Positions 9,053 to 17,482 of a DNA stretch of 64,000 nucleotides are shown one piece after another; the first letter of the stretch is position 1; the number at the start of each line of letters is the position of its first letter. The position numbers and the translations under genes are program-made. The stretch spans positions 101,137-165,136 of the forward strand of contig NZ_JAVHUW010000073.1 of the NCBI RefSeq assembly GCF_030954495.1, given 5' to 3'. The notes beneath the pieces are model-generated. The model had not been told where the DNA came from. It ran no database searches and worked only from the letters and a program-made list of their open reading frames with translations. The DNA is from Candidatus Desulfosporosinus nitrosoreducens. Its GTDB lineage: Bacteria > Bacillota > Desulfitobacteriia > Desulfitobacteriales > Desulfitobacteriaceae.

Positions 9053-9828
9053 TGTTTCCACCCCTGATAAAGCTGCAAAATCCAAGACATATTCAAGTTA
9101 AAAAGATGACTTACCGACTCTCCGAAAAAGGGAATCGCTAAAAATAAAAGAATGAAGCCGAAAATGATCTTAACCGGGAACACTACCGAAAAGATGTTCA
9201 ATTGGGGAACGGTCCTCGACAAGAGCCCCACTCCGACATCGGAAACCAGAAGTGCTCCAAAGACCGGAATTGCCAATTGAATCGCCAGGGAAAAAACATG
9301 CCCGATCAATTGAGCGTAATAGAGATAACCGCCGGGTAAATTTGTAGGGTTAATGGGAATATAGGCGTAGCTTTTGACGAGAGCTACTATCAAATAATGA
9401 TGCGCATTCGTAGCAAGCAAAAGCATAGTAGCCAGAACCATTTGAAAATTACCCATCATAGGGCTCTGTACGCCATAAACCGGATCTATCGAAGCCCCCA
9501 TGGTAAAGCCCATTTGGAAATCAAGCAGCTGCCCCGCCCCTTGAAAAATCGCTGTCAGGGCGTAGATGACAAAGCCGATAACTAAGCCTACCAGTATTTC
9601 TTTAACCACCACAGCAATATAGGGCAGCAGTTCAGTAGGAATCAGGGGATGAGTGGCTGAGATCAAAGGATAGATAACCACGGACAAACTCCCGGCCAAA
9701 CCGAGCTTTATCATAGTCGGAACTCCCCGGGCGCCAAATACCGGGGCTAACATAATCATGCCGGCCCAACGGAATAAAATCAACAAAAACAAGGAGAGGT
9801 TCCACTGAAGCACCTCCGCTATACCCAA
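9049..9828 (-). CDS. fliR: flagellar export gate protein FliR
   Basis: A 259-residue, very hydrophobic protein (about six membrane segments) with the FliR pattern FRWAGMIMLAPVFG near the N terminus. With FliP and FliQ it forms the export pore of the basal body. The TTG start is preceded by GGGGGGAGAGAT. It overlaps flhB by 4 bases. Some Clostridia fuse fliR and flhB; here they remain separate. Confidence 0.95.
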   Translation of the reverse strand: MGIAEVLQWNLSLFLLILFRWAGMIMLAPVFGARGVPTMIKLGLAGSLSVVIYPLISATHPLIPTELLPYIAVVVKEILVGLVIGFVIYALTAIFQGAGQLLDFQMGFTMGASIDPVYGVQSPMMGNFQMVLATMLLLATNAHHYLIVALVKSYAYIPINPTNLPGGYLYYAQLIGHVFSLAIQLAIPVFGALLVSDVGVGLLSRTVPQLNIFSVVFPVKIIFGFILLFLAIPFFGESVSHLFNLNMSWILQLYQGWKQ

Positions 9829-9913
9829 ATCTCTCCCCCCTTAACAGAAATCCGAAGTCCGAGGCCAGAAGTCCGAATTCACGACCATTGAAACACAAGC
9901 CTAGCGTCTCAGC

Positions 9914-10186
9914 TTACATGGCTCCGAAAGTCGATATTTGGGTTAGTAAATTCGAAGTATAGGCGGTCAAGACCGACAGCATCCAAGGACCTAATAAAAT
10001 TAAGATAACCGCTACCGCGAGAACTTTAGGAATAAAGGAAAGTGTCTGTTCCTGAATCTGAGTCATAGATTGAAAAATGCTGACCATCAAGCCTACCAAT
10101 AAGCTAACTCCCAGGATCGGCCCCCCGACAAGCAGGACCGTTCCCAAAGCTTCTTTAGCCATAAATAGAACGGTATTTTGACTCAC
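9914..10186 (-). CDS. fliQ: flagellar export gate protein FliQ
   Basis: A 90-residue protein with two long hydrophobic helices separated by the loop QSMTQIQEQTLSFIPK, which is diagnostic for FliQ. It packs with FliP and FliR in the export pore. I chose the GTG at 10186 because GGGAGGG lies 8 bases upstream of it; an in-frame ATG two codons earlier sits directly against that ribosome site. It lies between fliP and fliR in the conserved order. Confidence 0.94.
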   Translation of the reverse strand: MSQNTVLFMAKEALGTVLLVGGPILGVSLLVGLMVSIFQSMTQIQEQTLSFIPKVLAVAVILILLGPWMLSVLTAYTSNLLTQISTFGAM

Positions 10187-10234
10187 GAACATCCCTCCCT
10201 TTTCCAGTATACAACAATACAGCCCTCATTTGCT

Positions 10235-11005
10235 TTAATGAAAACTCGATATTAACGATTGGATTACTAAATGCCAGCCATCCACCAGCACAAACAGTAA
10301 CAGCTTAAACGGCAAAGAAATCATCATCGGCGGGAGCATCATCATTCCGATAGACATCAGCGTGCTGGAGACGATCATATCTATGACGATGAAGGGAATA
10401 AAAATAGCAAAGCCCATCTGAAAAGCCGTTTTTAATTCACTGATCACAAAGGCGGGAACAAGAACATACGTAGGAATATCGCGATAGGTCTTAGGGCGTT
10501 CCATCTTGGCTAAGCCCACAAAGAGCTCCAAATCTTTTTCCCGGGTCTGCTTAAACATAAAATTGCGCAGCGGTTCTTCCGCTTTTGTCAAAGCTTCTGT
10601 CTGGGTAATCTGGTTTTTCATGTAAGGCTGGACTGCATCCGCATTGATCTGGTTCCAAGTCGGAGCCATAACAAAAAAGGTTAAAATCAAGGCAAGTCCT
10701 ACAAGTACCTGGTTGGGGGGGAGCTGCTGCGTTCCCAAAGCATTGCGGACAAAAGAAAGCACAATCATAATGCGGGTGAAAGAAGTCATCAACATAAGGA
10801 TTGCCGGAGCCAAGGACAGTATTGTCATTAAAAATAACAACTGCAGAGATGTACTTGTCTGCTGTGCCGTTGAACTGCCCAGATCAAGAGTTAATCCTGC
10901 GGCTAAAACCGTTCGGGGCCGAAGGAAAAGTTCCCAGCTCACAATGATTAAGCCAATACCGGCCGCACCGAGGCAACCCAGAGAATGCTTGGGAGAAACT
11001 TTCAT
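10235..11005 (-). CDS. fliP: flagellar export gate protein FliP
   Basis: A 256-residue protein with an N-terminal hydrophobic leader ending near an Ala-rich site (residues about 12-36) that looks like the cleavable signal of FliP. Four membrane segments follow, with the signature FTRIMIVLSFVRNALGTQQ-type stretch and the C-terminal GMMMLPPMMISLP. FliP is the main pore-forming subunit of the flagellar export gate. It overlaps fliO by 4 bases, so it is translationally coupled to its assembly helper. Confidence 0.97.
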   Translation of the reverse strand: MKVSPKHSLGCLGAAGIGLIIVSWELFLRPRTVLAAGLTLDLGSSTAQQTSTSLQLLFLMTILSLAPAILMLMTSFTRIMIVLSFVRNALGTQQLPPNQVLVGLALILTFFVMAPTWNQINADAVQPYMKNQITQTEALTKAEEPLRNFMFKQTREKDLELFVGLAKMERPKTYRDIPTYVLVPAFVISELKTAFQMGFAIFIPFIVIDMIVSSTLMSIGMMMLPPMMISLPFKLLLFVLVDGWHLVIQSLISSFH

Positions 11006-11472
11006 TTTTCCACCTCCTCAAGCAAGCGTTCCAATTCCCGAGAAAATGAATCTTTTTTGCGTATCCCCCGTCGTCCCAGCCTTTGCAGGTTTTTCAGCCA
11101 TCCGTCCACTCGTTCGGAAGGACGTGTCGCGATTTCTTCAAGAATTTCGGCGGCCAAGACAGGATCATTAATTTCTGAAATTTTTACCAGGTTGTGGTCA
11201 GATCCTCCCAGCACTTGGAGCTGCCCCGCTACTTCTACAAGGTAGAGAATTTGCTGCCCTCCCAAAACCTGCCGGTCAAGGACCCTGGCCCAAGGCGCAT
11301 TCATGCTGCGCACATTGGCCCGGTTAAGCTTGCGAATAACCCACAAAGACACCAGAAGAATTATCAGGAAAACCAGCAATGTCCCGATTAGCCCCCACCA
11401 AGAAAAAACGGACTGTCCGGCTGCCGGAACTGCACTGCTTGATGGAAATGGCTGGCTTTCTATGTCTGTCAT
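11002..11472 (-). CDS. fliO: flagellar export assembly protein FliO (FliZ)
   Basis: A 156-residue protein with a single membrane segment (about residues 25-46) after a short Ser/Pro-rich outside tail. A compact cytoplasmic domain follows, containing the LDRQVLGGQQILYLVEV pattern of FliO/FliZ. It assists assembly of the FliP ring. It lies between cheY and fliP, one base after the cheY stop. The C terminus is basic then acidic and probably helical. Confidence 0.9.
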   Translation of the reverse strand: MTDIESQPFPSSSAVPAAGQSVFSWWGLIGTLLVFLIILLVSLWVIRKLNRANVRSMNAPWARVLDRQVLGGQQILYLVEVAGQLQVLGGSDHNLVKISEINDPVLAAEILEEIATRPSERVDGWLKNLQRLGRRGIRKKDSFSRELERLLEEVEK

Positions 11473-11473
11473 T

Positions 11474-11836
11474 TTATTTCAACGCCTTCGTAACGGCCTC
11501 GACCACACGTTCCGCTTGAAAGGGTTTAACAACGAAATCTTTAGCTCCGGATTGAATAGCCTCAATAACCATTGTCTGCTGCCCCATGGCACTGCACATA
11601 ATGATACGGGCCTTGGAGTCCCGTTTGCGGATTTCTTTGACTGCCTGAAGGCCATCCATCTCCGGCATGGTTATGTCCATAATCGTCAAATTCGGCTGTA
11701 ATTCCATATATTTGTCTACAGCTATGGCTCCATTTTCTGCTTCTCCAACGACAGTAAAACCGTTTTTATTCAGGATATCCTTTAGCATCATACGCATAAA
11801 TGCAGCATCATCAACAATCATTATAGTAGCGCTCAC
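11474..11836 (-). CDS. cheY: chemotaxis response regulator CheY
   Basis: A stand-alone 120-residue receiver domain. The acidic pair D9-D10, phospho-acceptor D54 (in TIMDITMPEM), switch residue S82 and K104 (in VVKPF) are all in place. CheA phosphorylates it. It then binds the motor-switch proteins FliM and FliY, whose genes lie immediately upstream, and CheC/FliY dephosphorylate it. Position between fliY and fliO is the same as in Bacillus. Confidence 0.96.
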   Translation of the reverse strand: MSATIMIVDDAAFMRMMLKDILNKNGFTVVGEAENGAIAVDKYMELQPNLTIMDITMPEMDGLQAVKEIRKRDSKARIIMCSAMGQQTMVIEAIQSGAKDFVVKPFQAERVVEAVTKALK

Positions 11837-11850
11837 TCAAATTTCCTCCT

Positions 11851-13116
11851 CTAATTTAAGGTATTCATTCGTTCCATGGGATGAACGATGTCTGTAATGC
11901 GAATTCCGAACGTCTCATTAACAACAACAACTTCGCATTTGGCGATTAACTTGCCGTTAACAATCATGTCCACCGGTTCGCCGGCCAGACGATCTAATTC
12001 TATGACAGAGCCTGGACCCATTTCTAAGATTTCTTTAATAGTCTTTTTAGCTCGCCCCAGCTCCACACTAATCTGCAGCGGAACATCCAAAATTAAATTG
12101 AGGTTATCATGCTGCCCCATTGGCTGTCCCGGCTGAAGCGGTGCAAACTGAGCCGGCTGAACCGGAGTCTGGAATCCGCTATAACTATTTCCCGGCATAT
12201 TGCCATAGGGCGGCGGCGGATAACCCATTGAAGACGCGGCATAAGGCGGCGTTTCATAAGCAGGCGGCGGAGGACTTTGATAAGCCGCCGAAGGCGGTGG
12301 TGTTTGATAAGCTGCCGCGGGCGGCGGACTTTGGTATGCTGCTGAAGGTGCGAGAGTCGGAGTTGGGATCTGCGGCGTTTCCAATGCCGGAGCAGCTTCT
12401 TTAGCACCGGCCGCTTGCGCCGGTCCGCTTGTCATCACTCCCATTAACTTATCAACCATGCGCTTAGCCATGTCAACCGGGATCACCTGAATTAGGGTGC
12501 TGTCAATAACATCTTCCACAACCATTCTGAAAGAGATCCGCACCAAAGGGTCTGATGGCGACAAAAAGTCCTGAATGACATCCCGATCCTGAGATAAATC
12601 ATTAAGCACTAAACTCGGCGGAGTAATATCCACCATAGAGTTAAACATCGTAGACATGGAAGTGGCAGCCGACCCCATCATCTGATTCATTGCCTCTGAT
12701 ACACCACTGATTTGCAACTCAGAAAGCTCAGCTGAGGGATTTTTCCCATCCCCCCCCATCATTAAGTCTACGATTACAGAAGCGTCTCGCTGCGAAAGAA
12801 TTAGAAGGTTAGAGCCCTCAATTCCCGCTTTATAACGCACATCACATATTACGGAAGGAATAGGATATTCTTCCCGGATCTGCTGTGATGTTGTTACGTC
12901 AACTTTAGGAGTTGTAATCTCAACTTTTTTGTTCAAGAGCAGGGACAACGTCGTAGCGGCGGTCCCCATGGAAATATTCGCTATTTCTCCCAGCGTATCC
13001 TTTTCCATATCTTCCAAATTGTTTCCCGGTTGTAAATTCTCGGTCTCCGCATCAACTTCCACTGTACCGCGAAGCAAAGCGTCAATCTCTTCTTGAGAAA
13101 GCATGCCGTTACCCAT
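11851..13116 (-). CDS. fliY: flagellar motor switch phosphatase FliY
   Basis: A 421-residue protein combining three parts. The N-terminal CheY-P-binding peptide is LSQEEIDALL. A CheC-like phosphatase domain carries both E-x2-N sites (E44/N47 and E141/N144). A C-terminal FliN/SpoA domain lies at about 340-415. FliY is a C-ring subunit that also hydrolyses CheY-P. The linker at about 245-335 is unusually Pro/Tyr/Gln/Ala-rich, with four near-repeats of AYQ(S/T)PPP beginning at residues 260, 269, 278 and 286. Start ATG overlaps the end of fliM by 8 bases, with GGAGGGG 9 bases upstream. Confidence 0.95.
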   Translation of the reverse strand: MGNGMLSQEEIDALLRGTVEVDAETENLQPGNNLEDMEKDTLGEIANISMGTAATTLSLLLNKKVEITTPKVDVTTSQQIREEYPIPSVICDVRYKAGIEGSNLLILSQRDASVIVDLMMGGDGKNPSAELSELQISGVSEAMNQMMGSAATSMSTMFNSMVDITPPSLVLNDLSQDRDVIQDFLSPSDPLVRISFRMVVEDVIDSTLIQVIPVDMAKRMVDKLMGVMTSGPAQAAGAKEAAPALETPQIPTPTLAPSAAYQSPPPAAAYQTPPPSAAYQSPPPPAYETPPYAASSMGYPPPPYGNMPGNSYSGFQTPVQPAQFAPLQPGQPMGQHDNLNLILDVPLQISVELGRAKKTIKEILEMGPGSVIELDRLAGEPVDMIVNGKLIAKCEVVVVNETFGIRITDIVHPMERMNTLN

Positions 13117-14107
13117 CTGTTTCTTCCCCTCCTTCCTTTACGATTTCCATAATTTGCACAGCAAGATGTTCTCCGTGCAGTCCGGGTATCGACTTGAATT
13201 TCATAAATTCCCCCACATAAATCGGAATCGGATCATTAACCAGCTGATTCAAGGGAATCACATCTCCCGGCGACAACTCCAAAAGATCTCGGACAAGGAT
13301 CTCAGAGTGGCCTAACAAGGCAATCATGTCAACTTTGGCCCACTCAATCTTTTGCCGGATCGCTTTGACCTGTTCTGGAGAGGAAATCTTAGCCTGAGTG
13401 GAAAAGAGGAAAAAGGTACTCAATTTATCCACTATAGGCTCAAGCACAAGGTAGGGCATGCAAATATTGATCATCCCCACAGAATCCCCAACTTTAATTT
13501 CCAAAGTAATCAGCACAATCATCTCATTGGGAGCCACAATTTGGGTAAACTGAGGATTTGTCTCCATAGAGACAAATTGCGGTTCAAGCTTGTAAACTTC
13601 CGACCAAGCTTCCTCCGAGATGAAAATCATCTGCTTTAAACGGTTTTCAATGATCGTCTTTTCGATTTCGGTCAAATCCCGATTTTTTTCACCGCCTGGA
13701 CCTTGACCCCCTAAAAGCCGGTCTACGACTGTAAAGGCCAAAGTCGGGCTCATTTCGATCAGGACAGTTCCTTCCAAAGGGTTTAAAGCGTGCAGCCCTA
13801 ACACCGTGGGATTGGGGAGAGAACGTATAAATTCATCATAAGTTATTTGCTCAATAGACAAGACACCGCATTCAACAACTGTGTGTAAGTTCCCCGAAAG
13901 ATAGGTGGTCAACGAACGGCAATAATTTTCGTAAATGTTTTGGAGGGAGTGAATTTGATCCTTGGAAAACTTATTAGGGCGTTTAAAGTCATAGACCCGA
14001 ATTCGCTTTTGAGTCTTGGTCGTTTTCATTTCTTCCACGTCAACTTGCCCATCGGATAAGGCACTTAGCAAAGCATCAATTTCAGCTTGGGATAAAACGT
14101 CTCCCAT
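13109..14107 (-). CDS. fliM: flagellar motor switch protein FliM
   Basis: A 332-residue protein. LSQAEIDALL at the N terminus is the CheY-P docking peptide. The middle domain (about 45-230), starting at IRVYDFKRPNKFSKDQ, binds FliG, and the C-terminal SpoA domain (about 250-325) joins the C-ring with FliY. It receives the CheY-P signal for direction or tumble control. Full length and in the usual place before fliY; the two genes overlap by 8 bases. Confidence 0.97.
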   Translation of the reverse strand: MGDVLSQAEIDALLSALSDGQVDVEEMKTTKTQKRIRVYDFKRPNKFSKDQIHSLQNIYENYCRSLTTYLSGNLHTVVECGVLSIEQITYDEFIRSLPNPTVLGLHALNPLEGTVLIEMSPTLAFTVVDRLLGGQGPGGEKNRDLTEIEKTIIENRLKQMIFISEEAWSEVYKLEPQFVSMETNPQFTQIVAPNEMIVLITLEIKVGDSVGMINICMPYLVLEPIVDKLSTFFLFSTQAKISSPEQVKAIRQKIEWAKVDMIALLGHSEILVRDLLELSPGDVIPLNQLVNDPIPIYVGEFMKFKSIPGLHGEHLAVQIMEIVKEGGEETDG

Positions 14108-14219
14108 AGAATCCCCCCTCTCAATCTCAATATTCCTAGTTCCGCGTCCGCAACAAGAAGCTGCCGCTTTGTTATTTTACGCCTGCCGGACGCAGACCGA
14201 ATCACGGATTACAAAAACT

Positions 14220-14651
14220 TTATTGATAAACTAACGACACAAACAAGACGTCATCAATTTGGTTATTAGCTACTTCATTGAGTTGTTTAATGAGTTCCTC
14301 CCTTAATTTTTCACGAGCTGCCGCGGTTTGGACATCGGCCAGAGATTTATTAGCCAATACGGTATTGACACGATCCTTCAAAAAAGCGTCTTCATTCTTT
14401 AATTGAGTTTCCGCTTTAGCATCCGTCACTTCAACGGTAAGCGAAGTTTTGAGAAAGGCTCCTCCTTGCAAATTTACCGTAAACTCTCCCAGCGGCAGGA
14501 GCGGTCCGTCCTTTTGGGCAGCTGATGCGGCGGAAACCTTTGAACCTGTTGATTTGAAGAAAAATTTCTGCACACCGACTGTTCCTCCCACGCCTATAGC
14601 TGTGCCTACAAGCAAAACCAGAATAGTAAAAATGAGTGATTTTTTATTCAT
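14220..14651 (-). CDS. fliL: flagellar basal body-associated protein FliL
   Basis: A 143-residue single-pass membrane protein: short cytoplasmic KK start, membrane helix at about 6-28, then an external domain ending with the usual amphipathic helix and hydrophobic C terminus (DDVLFVSLVYQ). FliL surrounds the stator units and supports torque. The start is the ATG that overlaps the flbD stop (ATGA). A region of about 110 bases before fliM follows. Confidence 0.92.
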   Translation of the reverse strand: MNKKSLIFTILVLLVGTAIGVGGTVGVQKFFFKSTGSKVSAASAAQKDGPLLPLGEFTVNLQGGAFLKTSLTVEVTDAKAETQLKNEDAFLKDRVNTVLANKSLADVQTAAAREKLREELIKQLNEVANNQIDDVLFVSLVYQ

Positions 14652-14860
14652 GAATCTGATCGCTCCTCCACTTTGCAAACCGGGCGACAACGTCGGCGAA
14701 ACTCTGTAATCCGGTCTATGAGAATATCAATACCCTCGGACACGACATATTTGTTTCCATTAGTGAGGGTAATCACCGTATCCGGTGTCTCTTCCATTAC
14801 TTCAATTAAATCCGGGTTGATGGCAAAACACTTGGCATTTAAACGAGTAACGTAAATCAT
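14648..14860 (-). CDS. flbD: flagellar protein FlbD (SwrD-like)
   Basis: A 70-residue protein beginning MIYVTRLNAKCFAINPDLIE, which matches the FlbD/SwrD family. In Bacillus SwrD raises stator power for swarming. AGGGGGCG precedes the ATG. A longer upstream reading would add 30 residues that do not look like the family. It sits between fliJ and fliL with an ATGA overlap into fliL. In Bacillus flbD also precedes fliL, but flgD/flgE and others lie between it and fliJ; here those are absent. Confidence 0.9.
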   Translation of the reverse strand: MIYVTRLNAKCFAINPDLIEVMEETPDTVITLTNGNKYVVSEGIDILIDRITEFRRRCRPVCKVEERSDS

Positions 14861-14870
14861 AGTTCGCCCC

Positions 14871-15317
14871 CTAAAGTAGTCTTTGTTTACGCCAATAAAG
14901 CACTTGCCCGGTTTCATCCAAGATTTTTTGTTCTTTTCGAACTTCGGCAAGAAGAAAAGCCTTGAGTTGTTTCTCTTTAAGGCGGCGAAACTTCTCCGCC
15001 TCCTGGTGCGCTTTCAACAAGTTACTGCGGGCATCTTCCAAAACAAGTTCCTGTTGGATCTGCTTAGCCTCACATTCCCTCAGTTTCTTCTGCTGCTCCT
15101 GAGCAAACACCTGGCAGATTCCGAGATTTTCAGGACAACACCGGCCTGCATTACGTTGTTCCTCCTGAGCTGACAGCAATACCCTTCGCTGTTCCTCACT
15201 GGCCGACTTGCAGGCAAGCCAGCGTCTGATCTCGGCGGACAGTTCCTGCCGGGCCGTTTTCAAAGCCTGTTCAGCCAGGCGAAGACTTGTTTCTAAACGA
15301 AACTGAAATCGTGCCAC
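14871..15317 (-). CDS. fliJ: flagellar export chaperone-escort protein FliJ
   Basis: A 148-residue, almost wholly alpha-helical, charged protein predicted to form an antiparallel coiled coil, starting FQFRLETSLRLAEQ as FliJ does. It contains a Cys pair and a third Cys near the middle (about 59-68). FliJ links the FliI ATPase ring to FlhA and recycles chaperones. GTG start preceded by AGGGAGTGG. It follows fliI by 55 bases. Confidence 0.9.
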   Translation of the reverse strand: MARFQFRLETSLRLAEQALKTARQELSAEIRRWLACKSASEEQRRVLLSAQEEQRNAGRCCPENLGICQVFAQEQQKKLRECEAKQIQQELVLEDARSNLLKAHQEAEKFRRLKEKQLKAFLLAEVRKEQKILDETGQVLYWRKQRLL

Positions 15318-15372
15318 TCTACCACTCCCTAAAGGGCTTAAATAAGTTTAAAGCTTTGGCGGTGTATTTCTT

Positions 15373-16683
15373 TTAGGAGACATCTTGGATAATTTTCTGC
15401 ATTTGCCAATACATGCCTTGGAAATCAGCTTTTTCGTCTACCCCTTGCCGGGTAAACTCCTGAATCCGGTCCCTATGCGCAATAGCAGCATCAATCTTGG
15501 GATTGCTTCCCGCGACATAAGCACCTATATCAATCAAGTCTTTAGCCTCGCGATAGATCGCTAAATGTTCTCGTATCTTACCGGCTAAGATCTTATGTTC
15601 AGAGGTAATGACGTCTGTCATGACCCGACTCACCGACTGTAAAATATCGATGGCCGGATATTCATTTTGCATCGCCAATTCACGGGTCAAGACAATATGT
15701 CCATCAAGAATTCCCCGCACTGAGTCGGCAATCGGTTCATTGTGATCGTCTCCATCTACTAAAACTGTGTAAATCCCTGTTATACTTCCGTTCTCAGACA
15801 TCCCGGACCGTTCCAAGAGTTTCGGCAACAGCGCAAAGACTGAAGGAGGATAGCCGCGGGTCGCCGGAGGCTCCCCAACCGTCAAGCCAACTTCCCGCTG
15901 CGCCATCGCAAAACGGGTCACTGAATCCATCATCAAGAGAACATGCCGGCCCTGATCTCTAAAATACTCGGCGACAGCCGTCGCCGTAAAAGCCGCTTTC
16001 AGCCGTACTAAAGCCGGCTGATCCGATGTAGCCACCACAATCACCGAACGGGCTAAGCCCTCAGGGCCAAGATCTTTCTCGATAAAATCACGCAGCTCCC
16101 GCCCCCGTTCTCCGACCAGACAAATGACATTAACGTCGGCAACGGTGTTTCTGGCCATCATGCCAAGCAAGGTACTTTTACCTACTCCGGACCCGGCAAA
16201 GATCCCCATTCTCTGGCCGCGGCCAATCGTAATTAAGCCATCGATAGACCTCACTCCGACCCCCAACACCTCGCGAATCCGGGGACGCGTTAAAGCATTC
16301 GGAGGAGATTTTTGCAAAGGATAGGCAGCTTCTGTGCTAAGAGGCCGCTGATCCAAGGGATGGCCCAAGCCATCGAGAATTCTTCCCAACAATTCCGGCC
16401 CCACCGCAACCGTCAGTTTCTGAGCTTGGGGAAGTACCCGGTCTCCGGGCGCTATCCCTTCCAACTCCCCTAAGGGCATCAGCAAGGTGGCGGAATCTCG
16501 GAATCCGACCACTTCAGCCGGTATCTCCCCGGCAGTGCGCGTTACAATATGACAATACTCTCCAACACTGGCTCTCGGTCCGGCGGCTTCAATCATCAAA
16601 CCTATAATTTTCGAGACACGCCCCTGAGAAGCAATCGGTTCAGTTTGTTCCACTGTCTGAGCCAACGAATTCCATACTCCCAT
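15373..16683 (-). CDS. fliI: flagellum-specific ATPase FliI
   Basis: A 436-residue F1-beta-like ATPase. The P-loop is AGSGVGKST at residues 163-171, with a Walker B LLMMDSVTRFAMAQRE-type stretch near 245-260 and the GSITGIYTVLVDGDD segment typical of export ATPases. It energises or primes substrate unfolding at the export gate with FliH and FliJ. Its start, preceded by GAGAGGAGC, lies 44 bases inside the end of fliH. This long overlap suggests tight coupling. Confidence 0.97.
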   Translation of the reverse strand: MGVWNSLAQTVEQTEPIASQGRVSKIIGLMIEAAGPRASVGEYCHIVTRTAGEIPAEVVGFRDSATLLMPLGELEGIAPGDRVLPQAQKLTVAVGPELLGRILDGLGHPLDQRPLSTEAAYPLQKSPPNALTRPRIREVLGVGVRSIDGLITIGRGQRMGIFAGSGVGKSTLLGMMARNTVADVNVICLVGERGRELRDFIEKDLGPEGLARSVIVVATSDQPALVRLKAAFTATAVAEYFRDQGRHVLLMMDSVTRFAMAQREVGLTVGEPPATRGYPPSVFALLPKLLERSGMSENGSITGIYTVLVDGDDHNEPIADSVRGILDGHIVLTRELAMQNEYPAIDILQSVSRVMTDVITSEHKILAGKIREHLAIYREAKDLIDIGAYVAGSNPKIDAAIAHRDRIQEFTRQGVDEKADFQGMYWQMQKIIQDVS

Positions 16684-17482
16684 GTTCGAGCTCCTCTCGT
16701 AAGGCGTTTTCCAGTTTATTCAACTGAGCTTCTACCCGGGCATCGAAAATACCTTCCTGACACTCTAAATAACAATCTCCGGAACTCAGAGATTCATCAA
16801 TCACTCCCGGACAGGGAAAATGATCGTCTTCTAATAAATAGGCGTCCCCCGGAGACACATGAAGCCTCCAGCCCTGACGTTCCTGGGGCAGCAAGGTCAG
16901 AGAGCGAATAATATTCATTAAACGCTGAGGTTCCAGGGTCAAGGTCGAACGTATTATACGCTCGGCAATCTTAAGCGCTAAGTGCAGCAGCTCCGCATCT
17001 ACCTTAGCGTATTCTTCCTGAACCGCCCTCTGCGCCAACTGAAAAAGCTGGTTTGCGCGCTGTGTTTGTCTTTTTCCTTCCGCTTCTCCAGCCTCCAGAC
17101 CAATCTTATATCCTTCGGCTTGCGCAGCCGGGTAGATCTCAGTTTGAGCAGTTCGGGCCGCCTCCTCCCGGAGACGATCCGCTTCCTCCCGGGCTTGGGC
17201 AAGAGCCTGGCGTGCCTCCTCTTGAGCCTTTGCCAGGATTTCCTGGGCAGCTGCCTGAGCCTCAGCCAAGATTTTTTCGGCCTTTTCTTGAGTCTCGCTG
17301 ATCGAGGGCAGCGGCTCGACCCATTCCGGAGGATCTGCAGGGATGGGTACACTTTCCGCCACGGTTAAAACGGAGAGATACTCTTCTAAACGTTGAAAGC
17401 CTTCGTTGCACTCTACCAGGCGCGGAGCAGATACCTCGACATCTTGACGTTTAACGACTCTGCCGTTAATAGATAATTTCAT
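16640..17482 (-). CDS. fliH: flagellar export ATPase regulator FliH
   Basis: A 280-residue protein. The ATG at 17482 has GGGGGGG five bases upstream and begins MKLSINGRVVKRQDVEV. A long Ala/Glu/Gln-rich coiled coil (about 65-150) is followed by the conserved C-terminal domain (LALKIAERIIRSTLTLEP, ending in IFDARVEAQLNKLENAL). FliH forms the stalk that anchors FliI to the C-ring. It overlaps fliG by 17 bases and fliI by 44. Its DNA is GC-rich here. Confidence 0.93.
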   Translation of the reverse strand: MKLSINGRVVKRQDVEVSAPRLVECNEGFQRLEEYLSVLTVAESVPIPADPPEWVEPLPSISETQEKAEKILAEAQAAAQEILAKAQEEARQALAQAREEADRLREEAARTAQTEIYPAAQAEGYKIGLEAGEAEGKRQTQRANQLFQLAQRAVQEEYAKVDAELLHLALKIAERIIRSTLTLEPQRLMNIIRSLTLLPQERQGWRLHVSPGDAYLLEDDHFPCPGVIDESLSSGDCYLECQEGIFDARVEAQLNKLENALREELEHGSMEFVGSDSGTN

